64,000 nucleotides of DNA, taken from positions 2,070,330 to 2,134,329 of the forward strand of contig NZ_MTBP01000002.1 of NCBI RefSeq assembly GCF_002911665.1, read 5' to 3'. Both the position numbers and the translations under genes were made by a program. Every line of letters begins with the position of its first letter. Within the stretch, counting starts at the first letter, position 1. Source of the stretch: Actinomadura rubteroloni (GTDB lineage: Bacteria; Actinomycetota; Actinomycetes; Streptosporangiales; Streptosporangiaceae). The notes under the pieces are model-generated. The model was not told the origin of the DNA, made no database searches, and saw only the letters and a program-made list of their open reading frames with translations. Positions 24,783 to 33,184 of this stretch are shown piece by piece.

Positions 24783-25513
24783 CCGGTGCGGCGGCGGAGC
24801 GTCGCGGCGCCGAGCACGAGCGCCAGCAGCGCGCATCCCCCGATCACCAGGACGTCCCGCAGCAGCAGGCCCGAGAAGCCCGGTTCGGTGCTGACGCGCT
24901 GCATCGCGTCCACCGCGTAGGAGAGCGGCAGGACGTCCGAGACCGCGTCCAGCCACGGCGCCATCCGGCCGCGCGGCACGATCAGCCCGCACAGCAGGAA
25001 CTGCGGCAGGACGAACGCGGGCAGGAACTGGACGGCCTGGAACTCCGTCCGCGCGAACGCGCTCGCGAACAGCCCGAGCGCCATGCCGAGCAGCGCGTCC
25101 AGCACGGCGACGAGCACCAGCGCCGCGTCCGGCCCGCGCAGCCCGAGGTCCAGCCAGGTCAGCGAGATCGCGAGGACGGCCGCGACCTGCACCAGCGCGA
25201 GCAGCCCGAACGCGAGCGCGTAGCCGAGCAGCAGGTCCAGCCGGCCGAGCGGCATCGTCATGAGCCGTTCGAGCGTGCCGCCGGTGCGCTCGCGCAGCGT
25301 CCCGACGCTCGCGACCACGAACATGATCACGAACGGGAACACGCCGAGCAGCAGCGGCCCGACGCGGTCGAACGTCCGGGGCTCGTCGAACACGTACCGC
25401 AGCAGGACCATCAGCAGCGTCGGCACCCCGACCAGCAGGACGAGCGTGCGCGGGTCGTGGCGGAGCTGCGCGAGGATCCGCCGCGTCGTCGCCAGGGTCA
25501 CGGTGACGCTCAT
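24779..25513 (-). CDS. ABC-2 type transporter permease
   Basis: This 244-residue integral membrane protein has about six transmembrane helices. It starts with VTLATTRRILAQLRHDPRTLVLLVGVPTLLMVLL and contains ERTGGTLERLMTMPLGRLDLLLGYALAF, the signature loop of drug-efflux ABC-2 permeases (DrrB-like). Its ATG overlaps the ATPase stop as ATGA (25510-25513). With the ATPase it forms an exporter. Candidate substrates are small amphiphiles or the neighbouring lanthipeptide; neither is proven. Confidence 0.88.
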   Translation of the reverse strand: MSVTVTLATTRRILAQLRHDPRTLVLLVGVPTLLMVLLRYVFDEPRTFDRVGPLLLGVFPFVIMFVVASVGTLRERTGGTLERLMTMPLGRLDLLLGYALAFGLLALVQVAAVLAISLTWLDLGLRGPDAALVLVAVLDALLGMALGLFASAFARTEFQAVQFLPAFVLPQFLLCGLIVPRGRMAPWLDAVSDVLPLSYAVDAMQRVSTEPGFSGLLLRDVLVIGGCALLALVLGAATLRRRTG

Positions 25514-26226
25514 CGGGCCTCCTCGGCGATGAGGCGCAGGAAGGCGTCCTCCAGGTCGGCGGCGCCCGTGCGGGCGCGCAGTTCGTCCGGCGGGGCGTCG
25601 GCGAGCAACGACCCCTCGCGCATCAACAGCAGCCGATCGGTGCGTCCGGCCTCGTCCATGACGTGGGACGACACCAGCAGCGTCGTCCCACGTCCCGCCA
25701 GCGCGCGGAACAGCTCCCACAGCTCGCGGCGCAGGACGGGATCCAGCCCGACGGTCGGCTCGTCCAGGACCAGCAGGTCCGGGGAGCCGAGCAGCGCCGC
25801 CGCCAGGTTGACGCGCCCGCGCTGCCCGCCCGACAGCGCCGCCACGCGCCGGCCCCGGACGTCCCCGAGCCCGACCGCGTCGAGCACGCGGTCCACGTCA
25901 CCGTGCGGTGCGCCCAATACCGCCGCGAAGTAAGCGAGGTTCTCCCCCACCGAGAGGTCGGCGTAGACGGCGGGGCTCTGCGTCGCATACCCGACGCGCC
26001 GCCGCAGCGCCGGGGTCCCGGCGGGCGAGCCGAGGACGGTCACCGTCCCGCCCCGGACCTCCTGCACGCCGACCAGGCACCGCAGCAGTGTCGTCTTCCC
26101 GCAGCCGCTCGGCCCGAGCAGTCCGACGACGGCGCCGCGCGGGACGTCGAACGAGAGGCCGTGCAGCACGTCGCGTCCACCGCGCGCGACCCGCAGGTCC
26201 CGGACGGCCACCGCAGAGTTCATCAC
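25510..26226 (-). CDS. ABC transporter ATP-binding protein (DrrA-like exporter)
   Basis: The 238-residue ATPase has Walker A GPSGCGKTT near residue 38, the ABC signature LSGGQRGRVNLAAALL near 134, Walker B LLVLDEPTVGLDP, and the H-loop SSHVMDEA. The two possible starts are GTG 26226 and ATG 26223; GTG is chosen because the promoter predicts a transcript beginning there. The downstream permease is coupled by a 4-bp overlap. A TetR gene lies directly upstream on the same strand and is the likely regulator. Confidence 0.9.
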   Translation of the reverse strand: MMNSAVAVRDLRVARGGRDVLHGLSFDVPRGAVVGLLGPSGCGKTTLLRCLVGVQEVRGGTVTVLGSPAGTPALRRRVGYATQSPAVYADLSVGENLAYFAAVLGAPHGDVDRVLDAVGLGDVRGRRVAALSGGQRGRVNLAAALLGSPDLLVLDEPTVGLDPVLRRELWELFRALAGRGTTLLVSSHVMDEAGRTDRLLLMREGSLLADAPPDELRARTGAADLEDAFLRLIAEEAR

Positions 26227-26234
26227 ATGATGAA
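26219..26234. promoter_or_regulatory. Palindromic operator over the ABC ATPase start codon
   Basis: TTCATCA-CA-TGATGAA is a perfect 7-bp inverted repeat with a 2-bp centre. It covers both possible start codons and the predicted transcript start, where a bound TetR protein would block initiation. Confidence 0.7.
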
Positions 26235-26262
26235 TTTAAGCCCGGGGACCCGGAGCCCGCAA
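26234..26262 (-). promoter_or_regulatory. Leaderless promoter of the ABC exporter operon
   Basis: TTGCGG (26257-26262) and TTAAAT (26234-26239) are spaced 17 bp on the minus strand. The expected start site is 26226-26227, at the GTG itself, so translation is probably leaderless. Confidence 0.65.
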
Positions 26263-26267
26263 CGCCG

Positions 26268-26849
26268 TCAGCCCAGATAGCCCTGAAGAACCGGGCCGAC
26301 CAGGGCCACCAGCTCCTCGGCGTCCGCCGACGCCAGCGGCTCCATCAGCAGCACGTGCCGCAGCACCATCAGCCCGAGGAGCTGCCCGGCGGCGGCGTCC
26401 AGCCGCAGCGCCGGGACGCCGTGCGCCGCCATCACCGGCCCGAACAGCTCGGCCGACAGGAACTCGCGCACCGACGCCGCGACCCGCTCGTTCGTCATCG
26501 CCGACCGCAGCATCGCGACCAGCGGCGCGCGGCGCTCGGGGTCGTCCCAGACGCCGAGCAGCAGCCGCGCCACCGACTCCCCGAGGCGCTCGCGGGGCAC
26601 CTCCGCGATCTTCGGCACCAGCTCGCCGGGGTCCAGCGGGAACCGCATCGCCGCGACGAACACGCCCTCCTTGCTGCCGAAGAAGTGGTGCAGCAGCGCC
26701 GGGTCCACGCCCGCCGCGCGGGCGATGCCGCGCAGCGACGCCCCGTCGTAGCCCTTCTCGGCGAACAGGTCGCGCGCGGCGGCGAGGATCGCGGCGCGCG
26801 TCTCGGTCGGGCCGGGACGCCGTCCCGGACGCCGCGCGGTCTCGGTCAC
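26268..26849 (-). CDS. TetR-family transcriptional regulator
   Basis: This 193-residue repressor has an N-terminal TetR domain: TRAAILAAARDLFAEKGYDGASLRGIARAAGVDPALLHHFFGSKEGVF. The C-terminal ligand domain is of the common TetR_C type with SAMTNERVAASVREFL. GTG 26849 overlaps the stop of the preceding isomerase gene as GTGA. It ends 42 bp before the ABC ATPase, and the perfect palindrome there is its likely operator. The ligand is probably an exporter substrate; not identifiable here. Confidence 0.92.
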   Translation of the reverse strand: MTETARRPGRRPGPTETRAAILAAARDLFAEKGYDGASLRGIARAAGVDPALLHHFFGSKEGVFVAAMRFPLDPGELVPKIAEVPRERLGESVARLLLGVWDDPERRAPLVAMLRSAMTNERVAASVREFLSAELFGPVMAAHGVPALRLDAAAGQLLGLMVLRHVLLMEPLASADAEELVALVGPVLQGYLG

Positions 26850-27805
26850 CGGCCGTCCCGCCGGGTGATCTCACCGCCCGGCGAGACCTCCCAGACCCGT
26901 CCGGCCGCCGCCAGGTGCAGCCGCGCGAACGCCAGCGCCTCGGCGAGGTCGTCCACCCGCTGCTCCCGCGAGGACGCCCGCCGGGTGTTCACCTCCAGCA
27001 CGATGTGGCCGTCGAACCCGCCCTCGGCGAGGCGTTCCAGCATCGGCCCGCACGGCTGGGACCCGCGGCCGGGGACCAGGTGCTCGTCCTTGTTCGGCAG
27101 GCCCACGCCGTCCGCGAGGTGGATGTGGCGGAGCCGGTCGCCGAGGCGGTCGGCCATGTCCATCGCGTCCGACCCGGACACCGCCGTGTGCGACAAGTCC
27201 AGCGTGACGTACGGGTAGTCCTGGTCGACGGGGTTCCAGTCCGGCAGGTACATCCCGGCCTCGCGCTCGCGCGCCTTCAGCGGGAACATGTTCTCCACGC
27301 AGAACCGGACGTCCGTCTCGTCCTGCATGCGGGCCAGGCCCTCCACGAACTCGCGGGCGTACTCGCGCTGCCAGCGGAACGGCGGGTGCACCACGACGAC
27401 GTCCGCGCCCAGTTCCTCGGCGGCCTCCTTGGACCGGACGAGCTTGCCCCACGGGTCCCGCCCCCACACACGCTGCGTGAGCAGCAGGCAGGGCGCGTGG
27501 ATCGACCGGATCGGCACGCCGTGGTAGTCCGACAGGCGGCGCAGCACGGTGAGGTCCTGCGACGAGGCGTCCGTCGAGACCATCACCTCGACGCCGTCGT
27601 AGCCGAGCAGCGCCGCGATCTCGAACGCGCTCGGCGCCTTCTCCGGGTAGACCGACGCCGTGGACAGCGTGATCGGAGCGTCCGGGACGCGGAGGACCGG
27701 CGCCGCCGCGCCGTCGTGCTGCGGAGTCAAGGCTCCCTCGCCAGAGGTTCGCGGCCGGAGGGCCGCGGTCAACGGATCATGGCTTCGTCGAAAGCCTATG
27801 CTCAT
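26846..27805 (-). CDS. Sugar phosphate isomerase/epimerase family protein (xylose isomerase-like TIM barrel)
   Basis: The 319-residue TIM-barrel protein shows ITLSTASVYPEKAPSAFEIAALLGYDGVEVMVSTD at its conserved start, VVVVHPPFRWQREYAREF, RFCVENMFPLK, VTLDLSHTAVSGSDAMDM, HIHLADGVG and HIVLEVNTRRA, i.e. the AP-endonuclease-2/sugar isomerase superfamily metal site residues. Conservation begins near residue 50, so the true start may be TTG 27730 (GAGGGAGCC upstream) rather than ATG 27805. It is followed by TetR with GTGA overlap. The substrate is unknown. Confidence 0.85.
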   Translation of the reverse strand: MSIGFRRSHDPLTAALRPRTSGEGALTPQHDGAAAPVLRVPDAPITLSTASVYPEKAPSAFEIAALLGYDGVEVMVSTDASSQDLTVLRRLSDYHGVPIRSIHAPCLLLTQRVWGRDPWGKLVRSKEAAEELGADVVVVHPPFRWQREYAREFVEGLARMQDETDVRFCVENMFPLKAREREAGMYLPDWNPVDQDYPYVTLDLSHTAVSGSDAMDMADRLGDRLRHIHLADGVGLPNKDEHLVPGRGSQPCGPMLERLAEGGFDGHIVLEVNTRRASSREQRVDDLAEALAFARLHLAAAGRVWEVSPGGEITRRDGR

Positions 27806-27878
27806 CCTGCTTGGAATGAATCCCTTCCGGTGGGTGATCTGAGATTCGCCCCGCCCGCTCCCGGCTACGCTCGGTGCC

Positions 27879-28577
27879 GTGCCCGAGATCGCCCCCGGGG
27901 CCGTTCCGAGCCCCAACATCTGGAACACGCCGCAGGTCTACGAGATCGAGAACCGCGCGGTCGACCCGGACGGGCTGATCGAGGCGGCGATGCGGGCCGA
28001 GCGGCCCTGGACGGACGCGACCGTCCTCGACGTCGGCTGCGGCACCGGCTTCCACCTGCCGTTCTTCGCCCGCGAGGCGGCCCGGGTGATCGGCGTCGAA
28101 CCGCACGCGCGGCTCGCGGCGGCGGCGCGGCGGCGCGTCGCGGATCTGCCGTCGGTGGACGTCCGGGTCGGCGCGGCGCAGGCCCTCCCGCTGCCGGACG
28201 CGTCGGTGGACGTCGTCCACGCGCGCTGGGCGTACTTCTTCGGGCCGGGCTGCGAACCGGGCCTCGCCGAGCTGGACCGGGTCGTCCGGCGCGGCGGCGC
28301 GATCTTCGTCATCGACAACGACGCGACGCGGTCCACGTTCGGCGGCTGGTTCCGGCGCTGGCTGACCTCCTACGACCCGGGCAGGGTCGAACGGTTCTGG
28401 ACGCGGCGCGGCTTCTCCCGCGAGCCGCTGCTGATCCGGTGGTCGTTCGGGTCCAGGGACGACCTCGCCGCCGTCCTGCGCATCGAGTTCCCCGCCGAGC
28501 TGGCCGACCGGTTCCTCGCCGAGCACGACGGCCTGGACGTGGACTACGCCGTCAACCTGTGGTGGCGCCGCACCTGA
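27879..28577 (+). CDS. Class I SAM-dependent methyltransferase
   Basis: The 232-residue methyltransferase has motif I VLDVGCGTGFHLPFF near residue 50, acidic RVIGVEPHARL after beta-2, GAAQALPLPDASVDVVHARW (motif II/III), and a later ELDRVVRRGGAIFVIDND. It belongs to the UbiE/type 11 group. The acceptor substrate cannot be told. TACGCT at 27866-27871 lies 7 nt before the GTG, so the message is probably leaderless. It is divergent from the isomerase gene. Confidence 0.88.
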   Translation: MPEIAPGAVPSPNIWNTPQVYEIENRAVDPDGLIEAAMRAERPWTDATVLDVGCGTGFHLPFFAREAARVIGVEPHARLAAAARRRVADLPSVDVRVGAAQALPLPDASVDVVHARWAYFFGPGCEPGLAELDRVVRRGGAIFVIDNDATRSTFGGWFRRWLTSYDPGRVERFWTRRGFSREPLLIRWSFGSRDDLAAVLRIEFPAELADRFLAEHDGLDVDYAVNLWWRRT

Positions 28578-28648
28578 CCCCGGGGTGGTCGATTACTGAC
28601 TCGCTATACAACAATGGCCGGAATCGTGCACCCAGGGAGGGTCGGATC

Positions 28649-29707
28649 ATGGGCCGTGCCGCCAGGACCAGCCGCAACATCCTCGCCGCGACCGCGCTCG
28701 GCGCGGGCGCCGCGGGAGCCGGGATCGCCGCGCAGCGCCGCGCGGTCCGGCGGCTCCAGCTCCGTCCGGACCCGTTCGCGGGCGAGCCGTTCGGGTCGCT
28801 GCGGGGCCGTCCGGTGCCCGTCCGCGCCGAGGACGGCACCCGCCTCTACGCCGAGATCGACGGCGAGGACCGCACCGACCTCGCGGTCGTGTTCTCCCAC
28901 GGCTGGACGCTCACCCAGGACTCCTGGCACTTCCAGCGCAAGGCCCTGCGCGGCCTCGGCCGGCTCGTGTTCTGGGACCAGCGCGGCCACGGCCGCTCCG
29001 AGGGCGGCGCCCGCGACGACTACGGGCTGCCGCGCCTGGCCCACGACCTCGCCGCCGTGATCGACCAGACCGTCCCGGCGGGGACGCCGGTCGTGCTGGT
29101 CGGGCACTCGATGGGCGGCATGACGATCATGCGGTTCTCCGACGAGTACCCCGAGCTGTTCGGCGACCGGATCGTCGCGGCCGGGCTGGTCAACACCTCC
29201 TCCGGCGACCTCGGCGCCGTCACGCTCGGGATGCCCGCCGCGCTCGCCCGCGTCACGCACAAGGTGCTGCCGCGCGCCCTGCGGGCCGTGGGCGCCGGGG
29301 CGCCGCTGATCGAGAAGGTCCGCCACCTCGGCCGGGACGGCTCGATGGTCATCGAGGACCTCATCGCGTTCGGGCCCGAGGCCAGCCCCGCCGCCGTCGC
29401 GTTCGCCGAGCGGATGATGGCCGACACGCGCATGGACGCGCTGGTCGACTTCTTCCACTCGATGATCACCCACGACGTGATCAGCGACTGCTCCGTCCTG
29501 GACCGGATCGAGACGCTCGTCATCGGCGGCGAGAACGACCTGCTCACCCCGGTCGGGCACAGCCTGAAGATCGCCCGGTGCATCCCGTCCGCGCGGCTGG
29601 AGGTCCTGCCCCGGACGGGCCACATGTCGATGCTGGAGAAGCCCGGCGCCGTCTCCGACCACCTCGGCGACCTGGTCGGGCGGGCGCTGATGAAGTCGTC
29701 CGCCTGA
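28649..29707 (+). CDS. Alpha/beta hydrolase with N-terminal membrane anchor-like segment
   Basis: The 352-residue protein begins with an alanine/glycine-rich hydrophobic stretch (NILAATALGAGAAGAGIAA) that may be an uncleaved anchor. The hydrolase core shows VVFSHGWTLTQDSW (oxyanion loop), FWDQRGHGRSEGG, VLVGHSMGGMTIMRF with the nucleophile Ser, and a late GENDLLTPVGHS / LPRTGHMSMLEKP with Asp and His. It resembles bacterial epoxide-hydrolase/esterase-type enzymes near lipid metabolism genes in actinomycetes. GGGAGG precedes the ATG by about 9 nt. Confidence 0.88.
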   Translation: MGRAARTSRNILAATALGAGAAGAGIAAQRRAVRRLQLRPDPFAGEPFGSLRGRPVPVRAEDGTRLYAEIDGEDRTDLAVVFSHGWTLTQDSWHFQRKALRGLGRLVFWDQRGHGRSEGGARDDYGLPRLAHDLAAVIDQTVPAGTPVVLVGHSMGGMTIMRFSDEYPELFGDRIVAAGLVNTSSGDLGAVTLGMPAALARVTHKVLPRALRAVGAGAPLIEKVRHLGRDGSMVIEDLIAFGPEASPAAVAFAERMMADTRMDALVDFFHSMITHDVISDCSVLDRIETLVIGGENDLLTPVGHSLKIARCIPSARLEVLPRTGHMSMLEKPGAVSDHLGDLVGRALMKSSA

Positions 29708-29728
29708 CCCTCGGCGCGCGGGGAAGGA

Positions 29729-29762
29729 CCCCCTCGTAACCGGTTCACGCCGAGCGAGGGGG
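29729..29762 (+). promoter_or_regulatory. Hairpin that overlaps the ribosome binding site of the acetyltransferase
   Basis: CCCCCTCG (29729-29736) is complementary to CGAGGGGG (29755-29762), which is the Shine-Dalgarno sequence of the gene starting at 29768. It could be a terminator for the hydrolase gene or could mask the binding site in RNA. Confidence 0.5.
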
Positions 29763-29767
29763 TTGCC

Positions 29768-30322
29768 GTGGGCGGTCACAAGGAACGGATGCTCGCCGGG
29801 GAGCCGTTCACCACCGACGATCCGGAACTCGCCGCCGACGCCCTGCGCGCCGCGCGGCTGTGCGAGCGGTTCAACGGCTGGCCCGCCGCCGACCCGCCCG
29901 GCCGCCGCGCGGTCCTCGCCGAACTGCTCGGCTCCCTCGGCGAGGGCGCGTACGTCGCGCCGCCGCTGCGCGCGGACTACGGCTACCGCGTGACGCTCGG
30001 GCACGGCGCGTTCGTCAATTTCGGGGCGATCTTTCTGGACGCGGCCGGGATCACGATCGGCGCGGACGTCCAGATCGGGCCGAACGTCCAGCTTCTGACG
30101 CCGTCCCATCCCGTCGAGTCCGGGCCGCGCCGGAACAAGTGGCAGACGGCCCGTCCCATCGAGATCGGCGACAACGCCTGGCTCGGCGGCGGCGTGATCG
30201 TCTGCCCCGGCGTCACGATCGGCCCGGACGCGGTCGTCGGCGCCGGTTCGGTGGTCACCCGGGACGTCCCGCGGGCCGTCGTCGTCGCCGGGAACCCCGC
30301 CCGTGTCGTCCGCGAGCTGTGA
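29768..30322 (+). CDS. Hexapeptide-repeat sugar O-acetyltransferase (maltose/galactoside acetyltransferase type)
   Basis: This 184-residue enzyme has the Mac N-terminal segment (KERMLAGEPFTTDDPELAADALRAARLCERFN) and then left-handed beta-helix repeats: GYRVTLGHGAFVNFGAIFLDAAGITIGADVQIGPNVQLLTPSHP with the catalytic His, IEIGDNAWLGGGVIVCPGVTIGPDAVVGAGSVVTRDVP. Acetyl-CoA is the donor; the acceptor is a sugar by family. GTG 29768 has GAGGGGG 5 nt upstream, which also sits in a hairpin. Confidence 0.93.
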   Translation: MGGHKERMLAGEPFTTDDPELAADALRAARLCERFNGWPAADPPGRRAVLAELLGSLGEGAYVAPPLRADYGYRVTLGHGAFVNFGAIFLDAAGITIGADVQIGPNVQLLTPSHPVESGPRRNKWQTARPIEIGDNAWLGGGVIVCPGVTIGPDAVVGAGSVVTRDVPRAVVVAGNPARVVREL

Positions 30323-30365
30323 ACTGCCTGTGGTTTGTCGGTGCGGGGCCGTAGCGTTCGGTGGC

Positions 30366-31793
30366 ATGGCGAAGGCGAAGACGGCGCGGCAGGCGTCCTA
30401 CCGCTGCTCCGAGTGCGGCTGGCAGACGTCCAAGTGGGTCGGGCGGTGCGGCGAGTGCCAGGCGTGGGGCACCGTCCTGGAGGCCGCCGGGGCCTCCCCC
30501 GCGCGGGTCGTCGCGGCCGGGGCCGTCAGCGCGCCCGCCCGGCCGATCGGGCAGGTGGACGTCCGGTCCGCGCGGACCCGCCCCACCGGCCTGGACGAGC
30601 TGGACCGCGTCCTCGGCGGCGGCATCGTCCCCGGCGCCGTCCTGCTGCTCGCCGGGGAGCCCGGCATCGGCAAGTCCACGCTGCTGCTGGAAGTCGCGGC
30701 GCTGGCGTCCGGGGCGGGCGAGGGGGCGGAGGCGCAGCCGGTCCTGTACGTGACGGGCGAGGAGTCCGCCCAGCAGGTGCGGCTGCGCGCCGACCGCATC
30801 GGCGCGGTCACCGACACGCTGTACCTGGCCGCCGAGACCGAGCTGTCGGCCGTCCTCGGGCACGTGGACACGGTCTCGCCCGCGCTGCTCGTCGTGGACT
30901 CCATCCAGACCATCGGGACGGCCGAGGCCGACGGCGCGCCCGGCGGCGTCACCCAGATCCGCGAGGTCGCCGCCAACCTGATCCGGGTCGCCAAGGAGCG
31001 CGGCATCCCCGTCGTGCTCGTCGGGCACGTCACCAAGGAGGGCGCGATCGCCGGGCCGCGCCTGCTGGAGCACCTGGTGGACGTCGTCCTCTACTTCGAG
31101 GGCGACCGGCACAGCCGGCTGCGCATGATCCGCGCCGTGAAGAACCGCTACGGGCCGACGGACGAGCTGGGCTGCTTCGACCTGTCGGAGGTCGGCATCG
31201 TCGGGGTGGCCGACCCGAGCGGCCTGTTCCTGACGCGACGCGAGGAGCCCGTCCCCGGCACCTGCGTCACGGTCACGCTGGAGGGGCGGCGCCCGCTCGT
31301 CGCCGAGGTGCAGGCCCTGGTCGCCAAGTCGCACCTGCCCGCGCCGCGCCGCGCGTCGTCGGGGCTGGAGACGTCCCGGGTCGCGATGGTGCTGGCCGTC
31401 CTCGCCCAGCGCTGCAAGATTTCCATGCACGAGCAGGACGTCTACGTCTCCACGGTCGGCGGGGTGCGGCTCGCCGAGACGTCGGTGGACCTCGCGCTCG
31501 CCCTCGCCGTCGCGGGCTCCACGGTCGAGCAGGCGCTGTCGGGCGGGCTGATCGCGGTCGGGGAGGTCGGGCTGGCGGGCGAGGTCCGGGTCGTCCCGGG
31601 GGTGCCGCGGCGGCTGGCGGAGGCGGCGCGGCTCGGGTTCAAGTACGCGGTCGTGCCGCGCGGGTCCCTCGACCTCGGCGACGGATCCCCGCTGAAACGG
31701 GCGGATCCACAGCTCACCAGCCATGAGGGTATGAAGGTGATGGAGGTGGACAGTCTTACCCAAGCACTCCAGGTAGCCTTCACCGCGCCCTGA
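30366..31793 (+). CDS. radA: DNA repair protein RadA (RecA-like helicase)
   Basis: The 475-residue protein has a C4 zinc finger CSECGWQTSKWVGRCGEC at residues 14-31, Walker A GEPGIGKSTLLLE near 99, the RadA-specific KNRYGPTDE motif near 259, and a Lon-like C-terminal domain (HEQDVYVSTVGGVRLAETSVDLALALAV). RadA promotes branch migration in recombination. A TAGCGT element 8 nt before the ATG suggests a leaderless message. It is followed 97 bp later by disA; the radA-disA order is widely conserved, and RadA is known to inhibit DisA in Bacillus. Confidence 0.97.
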   Translation: MAKAKTARQASYRCSECGWQTSKWVGRCGECQAWGTVLEAAGASPARVVAAGAVSAPARPIGQVDVRSARTRPTGLDELDRVLGGGIVPGAVLLLAGEPGIGKSTLLLEVAALASGAGEGAEAQPVLYVTGEESAQQVRLRADRIGAVTDTLYLAAETELSAVLGHVDTVSPALLVVDSIQTIGTAEADGAPGGVTQIREVAANLIRVAKERGIPVVLVGHVTKEGAIAGPRLLEHLVDVVLYFEGDRHSRLRMIRAVKNRYGPTDELGCFDLSEVGIVGVADPSGLFLTRREEPVPGTCVTVTLEGRRPLVAEVQALVAKSHLPAPRRASSGLETSRVAMVLAVLAQRCKISMHEQDVYVSTVGGVRLAETSVDLALALAVAGSTVEQALSGGLIAVGEVGLAGEVRVVPGVPRRLAEAARLGFKYAVVPRGSLDLGDGSPLKRADPQLTSHEGMKVMEVDSLTQALQVAFTAP

Positions 31794-31890
31794 CCCGCCG
31801 GAGGTTCCTGAAGACTGGCGACCAGGGCACGAACCGGTCAGCGTGCCCGCTCGGTAAACTGACGCTCGTCCAGCGAACTCCGGGGGCCAG

Positions 31891-32970
31891 GTGCCAGCAC
31901 ACGACAGAGGCCATGACGAACGACGCCGAGCCACGCTCGCCGCGGTCGCCCCGGGCACCCAGATCCGCGACGGTCTCGAACGCATCCTGCGGGGCCACAC
32001 CGGCGGGTTGATCGTGCTCGGCTACGACGACCTGGTGGAGACGATCTGCTCGGGCGGGTTCGAGCTCGACGTCGAGTTCTCCGCCACACGGCTGCGGGAA
32101 CTCGCCAAGATGGACGGGGCGATCGTCCTCGACGGGGACCGGATGCGCATCAAGCGGGCGGCGGTCCATCTCGTCCCCGACTCCGCCATCCCGACCGAGG
32201 AGTCCGGCACGCGGCACCGCACCGCCGAGCGCGTCGCCCGGCAGACCGGCCATCCGGTCATCTCGGTCAGCCAGTCGATGCGGATCATCGCGCTGTACCT
32301 GGACGGGATCCGCTACGTCCTGGAGGACTCGGCGGCCATCCTGTCCAAGGCCAACCAGGCCCTCGCGACGCTCGAACGCTACAAGCTGCGCCTGGACGAG
32401 GTGTCCGGCACGCTGTCGGCGCTGGAGATCGAGGACCTGGTCACCGTCCGGGACGTCAGCGCGGTCGTGCAGCGGCTGGAGATGGTCCGCCGGATCGCCG
32501 ACGAGATCGAGGGCTACGTGGTCGAGCTGGGCACCGACGGCCGGCTGCTGTCGCTCCAGTTGGACGAGCTGGTCTCCGGCGTCGACGTGGACCGCGAGCT
32601 GATCGTGCGGGACTACCCGTCGTCGGACCCGACGCACGGCGTCGAGGCCGTGCTCGCGGCGCTGGACGTCCTGTCGGCGAACGAACTCCTGGACCTGACG
32701 ACGGTCGCGGAGGTGATGGGCTTCTCCGGGCCGGACGCGCTCGACCTGCCCGTCAGCCCGAAGGGGTTCCGGCTGCTGGCCAAGGTGCCGCGGCTGCCGA
32801 ACCTCGTCCTGGAGCGCCTGGTCGAGCAGTTCGGCGGCCTCCAGAAGCTCCTGGCCGCCACCATCGACGACCTCCAGGCCGTCGGCGGCGTCGGCGAGGC
32901 GCGGGCCCGCAGCGTGCGCGAGGGGCTGTCGCGGCTCGCCGAGTCGTCCATCCTCGAACGCTACGTCTGA
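31891..32970 (+). CDS. disA: DNA integrity scanning diadenylate cyclase
   Basis: DisA makes cyclic di-AMP and scans DNA for damage. This 359-residue protein shows the DAC catalytic motifs DGA (MDGAIVLDGD) and RHRTAER (SGTRHRTAERVA), a central helical spine, and a C-terminal helix-hairpin-helix domain ending LLAATIDDLQAVGGVGEARARSVREGL that binds DNA. TAAACT at 31855-31860 may be its -10. It lies directly after radA and is the only diadenylate cyclase visible here. Confidence 0.97.
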   Translation: MPAHDRGHDERRRATLAAVAPGTQIRDGLERILRGHTGGLIVLGYDDLVETICSGGFELDVEFSATRLRELAKMDGAIVLDGDRMRIKRAAVHLVPDSAIPTEESGTRHRTAERVARQTGHPVISVSQSMRIIALYLDGIRYVLEDSAAILSKANQALATLERYKLRLDEVSGTLSALEIEDLVTVRDVSAVVQRLEMVRRIADEIEGYVVELGTDGRLLSLQLDELVSGVDVDRELIVRDYPSSDPTHGVEAVLAALDVLSANELLDLTTVAEVMGFSGPDALDLPVSPKGFRLLAKVPRLPNLVLERLVEQFGGLQKLLAATIDDLQAVGGVGEARARSVREGLSRLAESSILERYV

Positions 32971-33184
32971 CCCGGTTCCAGGCCGTCGCGTGGTGATCGT
33001 CACGTTCGCGGCGGCGTGCGGCCGTGCGGCGCCGTGCACGATGATGGGACGGCGTTCGCGCCGGACGGCGCGGCGCGGATGGTCGGCATCGGGACACCCC
33101 CGGGCGACGGCTCCGCCGGTGTTGACTTTCGTTCAGGAAGTGCCAGCATCGGACGAGAAGTCCAACGACGCGGGGGTTTCGGGC

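Noticed and set aside
26915..28600. A long plus-strand open frame opposite the isomerase and running into the hydrolase gene
   Set aside because: Only the last part (from 28649) is a recognisable protein; the rest is a shadow of the minus-strand genes.
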